From an uncultured Rhodospirillaceae bacterium (GTDB taxonomy: Bacteria > Pseudomonadota > Alphaproteobacteria > Thalassobaculales > Thalassobaculaceae), in contig CALAHL010000238.1 of the NCBI GenBank assembly GCA_937891725.1, forward strand, positions 1 through 14,682: a stretch of 14,682 nt of DNA. The letters run 5' to 3'. Position 1 is the first letter of the stretch. Every line of letters begins with the position of its first letter. The notes beneath the pieces were generated by a model. That model searched no databases and was not told the DNA's origin. It worked only from the letters and a program-made list of their open reading frames with translations. Below, piece by piece: positions 1 to 6,618 of this stretch. Made by a program: the position numbers and the translations under genes.

Positions 1-1
1 G

Positions 2-1780
2 CTCGACGGTCTGCAGGTTAAGGTCGTGACCGTCACAGATGGCGGTTTGGCGTCCGCGGCTACGGGTGCGGGACATGCCGGGACCCGGCTGATGTCGTCC
101 GTCCGGCAGGCTTTGGCGGATGTTCCGACGGGTCGACTGGCGGGGGTGATCGCGATCACGGACGGTCAGGTTCACGATCTGGAGGCTGTGACCGATCCAC
201 TGAGCGCGCCGTTTCACGTTTTGCTGACTGGAACCGAAGGGGAGCGAGATCGCCGATTGCGGACCGAGCGCGCACCGGCCTTCGGGATGGTCGGAAAAAC
301 CGTCACGGCGACGGTCGAGGTGATTGACCCGGCGGTAGCTCCCGGCACGCCGGTCACCATGGAGGTGCGCGTTGATGGTGGAGAGCCGATCCCCTATCGG
401 GTTCCGGCCAACCGTCTCGCCGATCTGGAACTCCCGATCGATCACGGCGGCCAGACGATTCTGGAGTTGTCGGTCGAGCCCGGGACTGAGGAGCTGACGC
501 TGCAGAACAACCGCGCGGTCGTCGCGGTCAACGGAGTGCGGGATCGTCTCAGGGTGCTGCTGGTGTCTGGGTCGCCCCATGCGGGCGAGCGGACCTGGCG
601 CGATATCCTCAAGTCGGATCCGTCCGTCGACCTCGTCCACTTCACGATTCTGCGTCCGCCGGAAAAACAGGACGGCACGCCGATCCGGGAACTGTCTTTG
701 ATTGCGTTTCCGGTGCGGGAACTGTTCGAGCTCAAGCTGGATGAGTTCGATCTGATCATTTTCGACCAGTATCGACGGCGCGGCGTGTTGCCTCGTCTCT
801 ATCTGCGGAACATCGCCGAGTTCGTTGAGCAAGGCGGTGCCTTCCTGGAGGCCTCCGGGCCAACCTTTGCGAGCCGCCTGAGCCTCGCCCGCACGCCATT
901 GGGGGATGTGCTGCCGGCCGAGCCGACCGGTGAGGTGTTGGAATACGGCTTTAAGCCGCGTGTGACGGCGCTTGGCGACCGCCACCCGGTAACCGCCAAT
1001 CTTGCGGGCGCCGGCAATGCCGACACCGATCCCATCTGGGGCCGCTGGTTCCGTCAGATCGATGCGGTCGGTCGTCGCGGGACAACTGTCATGACCGGCA
1101 TTGAGAACCGTCCGCTGTTGATCCTCGATCGGGTCGGGGAGGGCCGTGTCGCGCATCTTCTCTCTGACCACTTGTGGCTTTGGAGCCGAGGCTACGAAGG
1201 GGGCGGTCCGCAGGCGGAGTTGTTGCGCCGGACAGCCCATTGGCTGATGCGGGAACCGGATCTGGAGGAAGACGATCTCCGGGCGATCTCGGATAGCGGT
1301 AGCATCGATATTCGGCGGCGCAAGCTTGAGGGAAATGCGGCACCGGTCCAGGTCACCGCACCTGACGGAACGGTCACGACCGTCGAGTTGAAAGAGGACG
1401 GCTCCGGCTTGGCGACCGGCCGGTTGGAAGTGACCGCGCCGGGCCTTTATCGGTTAAATGACGGCTCGAAGAGCACGCTGGTGGCGGTCGGCGCTCTCAA
1501 TCCAATTGAGTATTCTGATGTCGCGGCGACACCGGACCTGTTGGCCCCGCAGGTTGACGCCGAGGGAGGCGCCATTCGGTGGCTTGGGGTCGACGGGGTC
1601 CCCGCTGTGCGGCGCGTCGGCGCGGACAGAACGGCGGCGGGTCGAGGTTGGATCGGCCTTCGAACCAACGGGGACTACGTGGTGACAGGGGTCCTGTCTG
1701 TTCCGGCCCTGCCGGCCGCGCTCGCATTAATTGCAATAATTGGCATGCTGTTACTGGTTTGGCGGCGCGAAAGCCAATAG
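2..1780 (+). CDS. C-terminal part of a membrane-anchored protein with vWA-like and glutamine-amidotransferase-like domains (5' partial)
   Basis: The reading frame is open to the left edge, so the gene starts outside the window; the GTG at 26 is only the first in-window start codon. Numbered from that GTG, residues about 37-70 hold a vWA-like strand (GVIAITDGQVHD). Residues 90-170 look like a beta-sandwich. Residues 175-285 resemble the class I glutamine-amidotransferase fold (LRVLLVSGSP, then DLIIFDQYRRRG, then FVEQGGAFLEASGP). A second beta-rich region follows, and one membrane helix (about 557-578) ends in WRRESQ. The visible part has no cysteine, so it cannot carry the usual GATase nucleophile. 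Proteins of this build (COG5426-like) usually sit beside MoxR ATPase, DUF58 and DUF4159 genes; that context would lie to the left and cannot be seen. The family link is from memory of such architectures, and the biochemical role is unknown. Confidence 0.8.
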   Translation, partial: LDGLQVKVVTVTDGGLASAATGAGHAGTRLMSSVRQALADVPTGRLAGVIAITDGQVHDLEAVTDPLSAPFHVLLTGTEGERDRRLRTERAPAFGMVGKTVTATVEVIDPAVAPGTPVTMEVRVDGGEPIPYRVPANRLADLELPIDHGGQTILELSVEPGTEELTLQNNRAVVAVNGVRDRLRVLLVSGSPHAGERTWRDILKSDPSVDLVHFTILRPPEKQDGTPIRELSLIAFPVRELFELKLDEFDLIIFDQYRRRGVLPRLYLRNIAEFVEQGGAFLEASGPTFASRLSLARTPLGDVLPAEPTGEVLEYGFKPRVTALGDRHPVTANLAGAGNADTDPIWGRWFRQIDAVGRRGTTVMTGIENRPLLILDRVGEGRVAHLLSDHLWLWSRGYEGGGPQAELLRRTAHWLMREPDLEEDDLRAISDSGSIDIRRRKLEGNAAPVQVTAPDGTVTTVELKEDGSGLATGRLEVTAPGLYRLNDGSKSTLVAVGALNPIEYSDVAATPDLLAPQVDAEGGAIRWLGVDGVPAVRRVGADRTAAGRGWIGLRTNGDYVVTGVLSVPALPAALALIAIIGMLLLVWRRESQ

Positions 1781-1836
1781 GTTCGGAAGCAAGCTTGATT
1801 CGATGAAAGACAATTAAGTGTCATAATATAGTATGT

Positions 1837-1857
1837 GATTCCGAATCTATTATAGAT
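1837..1857. promoter_or_regulatory. Two overlapping palindromes in an AT-rich spacer
   Basis: GATTC-C-GAATC (1837-1847) and ATCTAT-T-ATAGAT (1845-1857) are both perfect odd-centred dyads that share three bases. They sit in the AT-rich stretch at about 1800-1870, unlike the GC-rich DNA around it, and lie 70-90 bases upstream of the small gene starting at 1928. This is what a promoter region with operator sites would look like. I could not find a -35/-10 pair with good spacing, so the regulatory role is inference. Confidence 0.35.
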
Positions 1858-1927
1858 AGTTCTGGACGATTAATGCCTCTTTTGCTAGGTCTGATGACGG
1901 TAGGGTGGTCGTCGGATGGGGGCAAAA

Positions 1928-2254
1928 ATGGATGATATTTTCGATTGTTGGGTCGATGAAAAGGGTCGGGTCGTAACCAAGTCCAGTATTGGACAGACGA
2001 TTGAGAGTGCGGCGGATCCTGTATTCGAAAGCGGTTTCGCGCATATGAGTTGGAGTGACGGGAGCGTCGTCGTCAGTTATTCGCTGGAACGGGTGCAAAC
2101 CGGTGCACTGCGGGGCCTGATACGTCAGATCCGGCACATCAAACGACCGGTTGAAATCAAACGCCATAAGGGAGGGGATTGGGATCTTCTCAACGCCCCG
2201 AGCGGGCCAGCGGCTGTGGATATCTTGAGAGAAGACGAGGGTCTGGCCTTGTGA
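1928..2254 (+). CDS. Small hypothetical protein, 108 aa
   Basis: I do not recognise this protein. It is acidic at the start (MDDIFDCWVDEKGR), has no signal peptide or membrane helix, and has a basic middle (GLIRQIRHIKRPVEIKRHKGG) followed by an acidic tail. An ATG at 1916 would add four residues (MGAK). I prefer the ATG at 1928 because a GGGGG purine run lies just upstream of it at suitable spacing. It stands alone: a 147-base AT-rich gap lies before it, and the LysR gene converges on it 44 bases after its stop. The antisense frame over the same bases is also open, but it lacks a convincing start. The gene is probably real but lineage-restricted, and no function can be assigned. Confidence 0.6.
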   Translation: MDDIFDCWVDEKGRVVTKSSIGQTIESAADPVFESGFAHMSWSDGSVVVSYSLERVQTGALRGLIRQIRHIKRPVEIKRHKGGDWDLLNAPSGPAAVDILREDEGLAL

Positions 2255-2284
2255 CTTGGCAGGCGACGGCCCTCGGCCGCCAAG
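2255..2284. terminator. Stem-loop between convergent genes
   Basis: CTTGGC (2255-2260) pairs with GCCAAG (2279-2284). Past a bulged A, GGC (2262-2264) pairs with GCC (2276-2278), leaving an 11-base loop. The stem begins on the base right after the TGA of the upstream gene and ends 15 bases before the end of the LysR gene. No T-run follows on either strand, so this is not a classical intrinsic terminator; it may still act as a transcript-end structure. Confidence 0.35.
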
Positions 2285-2298
2285 GTTAGCCCTCGGCG

Positions 2299-3213
2299 CT
2301 ATGCGGAGGGTTGGTCCCAAGTTGGTGGATCGCCAAAGACCTCGGCCAGAAAATCGATCATGGCCCGCACTTTCGCGGCAACCGGCCGTCCCGGCGGATA
2401 GACCACGTGCAGGCCGACCGGCTTGGGTTCGAACTCCGTCAGGATTGGAACCAGAGACCCGTCATTCAACTGGTCACAGGCGATGAACGTCGGCAGATGG
2501 ACGACACCCGATCCTCTCGCGGCGATCTTCGCGAGGGCGTTGCCGTTGTTGCAGTGAACACGCGGTTGGAATTTGATCCTGACCGGACCATCGGGCCCGT
2601 CGAACCTCCAAGCGGTGCCGCCCTCCACATAAGAATACGACAGGCAGGCATGATCGACCAATTCGCGCGGATGGGCCGGTGTGCCGGCCCGTGCCAAATA
2701 GCTTGGAGCGGCGGCGGTCACCATTCGAACCGGAGAGAGGTGCCGGGCGCGTAAGGCCGAGTCCTCCAGTGTCCCGACCCTTAGAGCCAGATCGTAGCCT
2801 TCTTCCACCAGATCCACATATCGATCGTTGAGCACCAGATCGATGGTCAGATCCGGATATCTCTCCAGAAGCGGAGGAAGCTGTGGGGCGAGGTGATCAA
2901 GGCCGATCGAGACCCCGGCGCTGATACGGATCCGCCCAGATGGATGCGCCTGGAGTGACCCGGCCTCGGCTTCCGCAGCTTCCGCCTCGGCGATGATCCG
3001 CTGTCCGCGCTCGAAGAGGCGGGCGCCGACTTCGGTCAGGCTTAACTGACGGGTGGTCCGGTTCAAGAGCCGTGCACCGAGGCGGTCTTCCAGTCGCGCG
3101 ACCTGTTTGGAAACGGCAGATTTGGAAATCCCAAGCTTTTCTGCGGCACGAGAGAAGCCGCCTGCCTCGACAACCCTGACAAAGACCGCCATCGCGGCCA
3201 AGTTCTCACTCAT
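2299..3213 (-). CDS. LysR-family transcriptional regulator
   Basis: This 304-residue protein has the standard LysR length and layout. Residues 1-60 form the winged helix-turn-helix (FVRVVEAGGFSRAAEKLGIS, then KSAVSKQVARLEDRLGARLLNRTTR). A linker helix follows at about 65-87, and a periplasmic-binding-protein-like effector domain runs from about 90 to 298. The start MSENLAAMAVF is the usual N-terminus for this subgroup. It is transcribed away from wrbA and the pirin gene across a 149-base gap that contains an inverted repeat, the normal layout for a LysR protein controlling its divergent neighbour and itself. The effector is unknown; by analogy with other LysR-quinone reductase pairs it may be an aromatic, quinone or electrophile. 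The family call is secure; the target is inferred from gene position. Confidence 0.95.
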   Translation of the reverse strand: MSENLAAMAVFVRVVEAGGFSRAAEKLGISKSAVSKQVARLEDRLGARLLNRTTRQLSLTEVGARLFERGQRIIAEAEAAEAEAGSLQAHPSGRIRISAGVSIGLDHLAPQLPPLLERYPDLTIDLVLNDRYVDLVEEGYDLALRVGTLEDSALRARHLSPVRMVTAAAPSYLARAGTPAHPRELVDHACLSYSYVEGGTAWRFDGPDGPVRIKFQPRVHCNNGNALAKIAARGSGVVHLPTFIACDQLNDGSLVPILTEFEPKPVGLHVVYPPGRPVAAKVRAMIDFLAEVFGDPPTWDQPSA

Positions 3214-3258
3214 CTTAGCGCTTCTCCGATGGCCTTTGAACGTCTTGAGAGGTCATTT

Positions 3259-3274
3259 GTTTCCCCTGAGAAAC
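3259..3274. promoter_or_regulatory. Inverted repeat in the lysR-wrbA divergent promoter region
   Basis: GTTTC (3259-3263), six bases, then GAAAC (3270-3274) form a perfect 5-bp-arm dyad. It lies 46 bases upstream of the LysR start and 88 bases upstream of wrbA. LysR sites are typically T-N11-A dyads in just such divergent gaps. The centre here is even rather than odd, so the match to the classical box is imperfect. Binding by the neighbouring LysR protein is inference. Confidence 0.4.
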
Positions 3275-3362
3275 GATCAATCCCATTTTGAGTTGTTTAT
3301 ATCTTCCAGTGCAACTCCTATCTGTGAGTTCAGCAGAGACACTCCGAAACAGGAAGATCGAG

Positions 3363-3965
3363 ATGGCCAAGATTTTGGTGCTTTACTATTCGACCTACGG
3401 GCATGTGGAAACTTTGGCCGGAGCGATCGCCGAAGGTGCGGCATCCGTTAACGGGACTGATGTCACGATCAAACGAGTCCCGGAACTGATGCCGGATGAT
3501 GTGGCGGCAAAGGCCGGCGTCAAGCTGGACCAATCCGCTCCGATCGCACGCCCGCAGGAGTTGGCCGATTACGACGCGGTCATTTTCGGCACACCCACTC
3601 GGTTTGGAAACATGGCATCGCAGATGCGCAACTTTCTGGACCAGACGGGTGGTCTCTGGGCTGAGGGCAAGTTGATCGGCAAGGTCGGAAGCGTGTTTGT
3701 TTCGACCGGGACCGGCGGCGGCAACGAGACGACGATCACATCGTTTCACAACACCCTCCTGCACCAAGGGATGGTGGTTGTAGGCGTGCCTTACGCGGTG
3801 CCGGAATTGACCGATCTGAGCGAGGTCCGTGGCGGCTCGCCTTATGGTGCGTCGACCATCGCGGGACCGGATGGCAGCCGCCAGCCGTCCGAAGCCGAAC
3901 TGAAAATCGCCCGTTTCCAGGGCAGCCATGTCGCCGGAATTGCCGCCAAACTGGCAGCCGGCTGA
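3363..3965 (+). CDS. wrbA: NAD(P)H:quinone oxidoreductase, WrbA type
   Basis: This 200-residue flavodoxin-like protein reduces quinones by two electrons using NAD(P)H and FMN, avoiding semiquinone formation in the cytosol. The N-terminus MAKILVLYYSTYGHVETLAG carries the FMN phosphate-binding loop. GTPTRFGNMASQMRNFLDQT followed by GGLW is the WrbA signature, and STGTGGGNETT forms the second flavin/nucleotide region. The tail GSPYGASTIAGPDGSRQPSE is also diagnostic. Length matches E. coli WrbA. I chose the ATG at 3363: AGGAAG lies six bases upstream, and it gives the family's normal N-terminus, whereas a start at 3288 would add an unrelated 25-residue leader. The pirin gene follows 26 bases after the stop, so the two are probably co-transcribed, and a LysR gene is divergent upstream. 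Confidence 0.96.
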   Translation: MAKILVLYYSTYGHVETLAGAIAEGAASVNGTDVTIKRVPELMPDDVAAKAGVKLDQSAPIARPQELADYDAVIFGTPTRFGNMASQMRNFLDQTGGLWAEGKLIGKVGSVFVSTGTGGGNETTITSFHNTLLHQGMVVVGVPYAVPELTDLSEVRGGSPYGASTIAGPDGSRQPSEAELKIARFQGSHVAGIAAKLAAG

Positions 3966-3991
3966 GATACTGACAGAGAGGAGTGAAGGCC

Positions 3992-4689
3992 ATGATCGAC
4001 GTTCGTCCGTTCAATGGGCTGGGCAAGTTCAAGATCGACTGGCTGAATGCCAGCCATCACTTCAGCTTCGGCCACTACAACGACCCCAAGCGAATGGGTC
4101 TGGGCGCCCTGCGAGTCTGGAACGATGACACAATCGAGCCGGGCACCGGGTTTGACCCGCACCCGCATCGGGACATGGAGATCATCACCTATGTCCGCAA
4201 AGGGGCGATCACCCACCAGGATCGGTTGGGCAATCGCGGCCGGACCGAGGCTGGGATGTGCAGGTTATGTCCGCCGGCACCGGGATCGTGCATGCCGAAT
4301 ACAACGAGGAACCGGAGGAGACCCAGATTTTTCAAATCTGGATCATTCCGGATGCCGCCGGCCACGAGCCGCGGTGGGATGCGAAAGCGTTCCCGAAAGA
4401 GGATCGCGCCGGCGAGCTTGTCGTGTTGGCCTCTGGTCGATCTCAGGACGCGGGCGCTCTGCGGATCAATCAGGACGCCGCGGTTCTTGGTGCCACGATC
4501 ACCAAAGGTCAGAAGGTGGTCCACACGCTGGGGCAGGGCCGGAAGGCGTATCTGGTTCCGGCGGTGGGTTCGATCTCTGTCAACGGTCAGCAGGTCAATG
4601 CCCGTGATGGGGTGGCGATCGCCGAGGAGGACACGATCGAAATCGTCGCCAATGAAACCTCGGAGATCGTCTTGGTCGATGTCCCCTGA
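3992..4689 (+). pseudogene. Pirin family protein (YhhW-like) interrupted by a single-base frameshift
   Basis: Two overlapping frames together encode one complete pirin. The first runs from ATG 3992 (GAGAGGAG eight bases upstream) and reads MIDVRPFNGLGKFKIDWLNA through GRTEAG. The second continues from about 4255 as DVQVMSAGTGIVHAEYNEEP to the TGA at 4687. Adding one G to the GGG run at 4253-4255 joins them into 232 residues, close to E. coli YhhW. In the repaired protein the cupin metal ligands are H57, H59, H101 and E103. The break falls after residue 88, so the two halves of the metal site lie in different frames. As written, translation would run into an unrelated tail ending at 4699. Pirins bind Fe(II), and some act as quercetin 2,3-dioxygenases. 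The lesion may be a sequencing error in a G-run or a true mutation. Confidence 0.9.
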
Positions 4690-4716
4690 GGGCGCCTAAA
4701 ATTATCTTCGGTTCAG

Positions 4717-4746
4717 AAGGCCGTGCGATTTATCGCGCGGCCTTTT
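4717..4746 (+). terminator. Strong intrinsic terminator after the pirin gene
   Basis: AAGGCCGTGCGA (4717-4728) pairs with TCGCGCGGCCTT (4733-4744) over 12 bp, including one T-G wobble, around a TTTA tetraloop; T-run 4743-4746. It ends the wrbA-pirin transcript. The complement of loop bases 4730-4732 is the TAA stop of the converging PilZ gene, so one hairpin closes both genes, although the minus strand lacks a good T-run. Confidence 0.85.
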
Positions 4747-5017
4747 CGTCGCTTGGATTTGACTCGTTGCTGATCCGGAGCCAAGCGGACACGATGATTC
4801 CGGCATCTTCGGACTCGAATCGTACCCGAACGCCGCTCGGGTCGGAGCCGACCACGCGACCGTCCAGTGCAAGCCCTGATCCGGGGTCGGCGACTGTGAT
4901 TTCGTCATCCTTTGCGACCGTAAACGTCGGACTCAGCCGAACGCCGCCGGCGGAAACGTTTTCGACCCGGCACGAATACACGGCATCCCCCACTGTCACC
5001 TCGAGCGGAGCGGGCAC
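4730..5017 (-). CDS. PilZ-domain protein, N-terminus possibly truncated
   Basis: PilZ domains bind the second messenger cyclic di-GMP through an RxxxR motif and a D/N-x-S-x-x-G motif. The second is clear here: YSCRVENVSAGGVRLSP lies at residues 13-29 of the 95 residues read from the GTG at 5017. The first motif (DRRKFARYAV) is also in frame but lies upstream of that GTG, at about 5015-5044, and no ATG, GTG or TTG precedes it before a TGA at 5078-5080. An ATG at 5087-5089 with AAGGGA eight bases before it is in the same frame and gives MLT, then the stop, then LRSIVGTTPAADRRKF. The intended gene therefore most likely begins at 5089 and has lost its start to a nonsense change or sequencing error. 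A product made from GTG 5017 would lack the c-di-GMP-binding arginines. Confidence 0.7.
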   Translation of the reverse strand: MPAPLEVTVGDAVYSCRVENVSAGGVRLSPTFTVAKDDEITVADPGSGLALDGRVVGSDPSGVRVRFESEDAGIIVSAWLRISNESNPSDEKAAR

Positions 5018-5103
5018 TGCATAGCGCGCGAACTTTCGACGATCCGCCGCAGGCGTGGTTCCAACGATGGACCGTAGTCAGGTCAGCATGTCTTTGATCC
5101 CTT
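5018..5103 (-). other. Upstream in-frame remnant of the PilZ gene: RBS, ATG, in-frame TGA, RRxxxR motif
   Basis: Reading the minus strand from 5103: AAGGGA (5103-5098), eight bases, ATG (5089-5087), CTG ACC, then TGA (5080-5078). The frame continues without a stop as LRSIVGTTPAADRRKFARYA into the PilZ ORF. The arginine motif typical of PilZ N-termini shows that this stretch was coding. One base change at the TGA would restore a protein of 119 residues. Confidence 0.65.
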
Positions 5104-5479
5104 TGCCCCAGTCATGACGCCATGATTAGTACGATCCGGTCGCCGCTGGAAATAGACCAAATTGAAGCAATTTTTATTCTAGTGATCCTAGTCATGGCTG
5201 GCGAGTCCGGAAATCTTTGTTTTTCTTTGGAGCTCTGCTAGAAAAGTTGTTGAAAGGTAGCGCTCTAGCGCGGCTCGGACGAGAATCGTAGGCCGTTGCA
5301 GGCAGTGTCAAAACGCCAAGGGCAAATAGAATATTCCGCTACCAACGGTATCTGTGTTCGGATGGCGTGCGTGAAACTGGAACGAGGTTCCCCGGTTTTC
5401 CGGGGGTGAAACGGTTGTGGGTCGTACGGACCATATGCACGGACCGTGCTGTAAACCGACCGAAACGACCGGGGGGCGA
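5104..5479. other. 376-base non-coding gap between the PilZ gene and the next gene
   Basis: No convincing gene lies here. The part from about 5150 to 5260 is AT-richer than its surroundings (for example AATTTTTATTCTAGTGATCC) and probably carries promoters for both divergent genes, but I could not settle on a -35/-10 pair. Small symmetrical elements are CTAG-N5-CTAG (5179-5191) and GCGCT-CT-AGCGC (5260-5271). A hairpin and a pair of GTGAAAC repeats lie near the right end and are listed separately. Confidence 0.5.
5371..5412 (+). promoter_or_regulatory. Leader hairpin flanked by GTGAAAC direct repeats
   Basis: CCCCGG-TTTT-CCGGGG (5390-5405) is a perfect 6-bp stem with a T4 loop. GTGAAAC occurs at 5371-5377 and again at 5406-5412, 35 bases apart, on either side of it. 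The element lies about 70 bases upstream of the ATG at 5480. It could be an mRNA leader structure or a repeat-type operator; the role is unknown. Confidence 0.35.
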
Positions 5480-6514
5480 ATGTCCAGCCAGAATACCGAC
5501 GCGGAGGCGTTCCTGAACGCCGAGAAGGATGCCTTGCACATCCTTCCGCTCGCGATTCTGCCGTTGGCCTCGCCCGGGCTCCGCAAGACCCGCCTGATCA
5601 AGAACGCGCGCTTCGAGACCGTGCTCGAGGTCTTCAAGGAAAGCCGGTCCGGCTCCGGTCAGATCAGCATCAGGGACATCAGGGATCAATTCAGCGGCGA
5701 CCCGGCCACGTTCGAAGACGACATCACGATCATCGAAGCGATGGCGGAGGCGCCGAGTTTTGATGTGTACTCGCTTCGTCTGACACTCCGGTCCCACAAT
5801 CTGAAGGCCGAAGAAACCGAGCATTTACAGCTCTCTCCAGAGATGCGGCAACGGTTGACCAGCTACATGCGCGTGTTCACGCGGCCGCTAATCCGGCGGG
5901 TCTTTGGTGACGAGAGTAAGGATTTCGCAACTGCGGCCGAAATCATCGGAATGTTTCGCGGCGTCGATCGCGATGAGGCGAGAAGACGGATCAAACAAAT
6001 CTCCGACGCTTTGGGCATGTCGATCGAGCAGATTCCGGCGTTCTTGGAGGATTATGGCGATATTTTTCTGTCGCTGGCCTATTACCGACATTACCTGGAT
6101 CAGGTGCGGCCCGATTTCGAGAGCTTCCGGCGGTGGATGCGGGAGGGCATTATCGACAGCCATCTGCAGCATCAAAAAGACACGGTTGAGGCCTGCCGAT
6201 TTGTCGAGGTGAATTTCGACGAGTCGGTAAAGTTTATCGTGAGACGTTTCGCTACTTTCGATGAGATCAGCAGGATGTTCTGGGTCGACCTGTCTCAGGA
6301 TCGCTACGCCGAACTTCGGCATTCGATTCAAAGCAATTATGCCTGCATCGCGGGCACGTTGTGCGGGCTGTCGGTGAAAATGAACCGATGGCGAGAGGCG
6401 TTTCCAAGCGCCTCGGGCGGCCCTAATGCCCGAGCCGATTTCGTGATGGCGGAAATGGTCCCTGGCATGGAAAAAATCCGACTCCTCGAGGCACAGGCCC
6501 CCGCGCTCGAATGA
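5480..6514 (+). CDS. Unrecognised soluble protein, 344 aa
   Basis: I do not recognise this family. The protein appears cytosolic and mainly helical, without a signal peptide or obvious membrane span. An N-terminal segment LHILPLAILPLASPGLRKTR is hydrophobic but proline-broken. A charged helical body follows (RDEARRRIKQISDALGMS), then a tyrosine-rich stretch DIFLSLAYYRHYLDQVRPDF and a conserved-looking core DSHLQHQKDTVEACRFVEVN. No nucleotide-binding loop, metal-binding cluster or helix-turn-helix stands out. The frame is open back to 5417, but I take ATG 5480 (MSSQNTDAEAFL) because a G-rich SD-like run (5471-5476) precedes it and the upstream residues (MHGPCCKPTETTGG) look non-coding. It is a single-gene unit with its own terminator, divergent from the PilZ gene. 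A link to c-di-GMP signalling would be a guess from position only. Confidence 0.8.
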   Translation: MSSQNTDAEAFLNAEKDALHILPLAILPLASPGLRKTRLIKNARFETVLEVFKESRSGSGQISIRDIRDQFSGDPATFEDDITIIEAMAEAPSFDVYSLRLTLRSHNLKAEETEHLQLSPEMRQRLTSYMRVFTRPLIRRVFGDESKDFATAAEIIGMFRGVDRDEARRRIKQISDALGMSIEQIPAFLEDYGDIFLSLAYYRHYLDQVRPDFESFRRWMREGIIDSHLQHQKDTVEACRFVEVNFDESVKFIVRRFATFDEISRMFWVDLSQDRYAELRHSIQSNYACIAGTLCGLSVKMNRWREAFPSASGGPNARADFVMAEMVPGMEKIRLLEAQAPALE

Positions 6515-6521
6515 TGCTGAT

Positions 6522-6571
6522 GGCCCGCCAGGAGTCCCAACTTCACGAGGGTTCATCAGGCGGCCTTTTTT
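6522..6571 (+). terminator. Intrinsic terminator after the 344-aa gene
   Basis: GGCC (6522-6525) pairs with GGCC (6562-6565). Past a bulged C, GCC (6527-6529) pairs with GGC (6559-6561). A run of six T (6566-6571) follows directly. The loop is long (29 bases) and could hold a small CCC/GGG inner stem. It begins eight bases after the TGA and separates this gene from the yej operon. Confidence 0.7.
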
Positions 6572-6618
6572 CAGACACCAGGGCGTGTTTAGGATCATCA
6601 ACAGTTTCAGGAGACGGG

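Noticed and set aside
1850..2320. A 156-codon minus-strand frame covering the small gene at 1928
   Set aside because: It overlaps the end of the LysR gene and the AT-rich spacer, and lacks an SD. The plus-strand reading has the better start.
3288..3362. An upstream start for wrbA adding 25 residues
   Set aside because: The added residues (MSCLYLPVQLLSV...) are unlike WrbA N-termini and cover the probable promoter. The ATG at 3363 has AGGAAG at the right distance.
4253..4270. Programmed ribosomal frameshifting in the pirin gene
   Set aside because: There is no slippery heptamer, no downstream pseudoknot that I can see, and no reason known in the family. A one-base loss in a G-run is simpler.
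5179..5271. Small dyads CTAG-N5-CTAG and GCGCT-CT-AGCGC as operators
   Set aside because: Arms of four and five bases are expected by chance in a gap of this length, and no promoter could be aligned to them.
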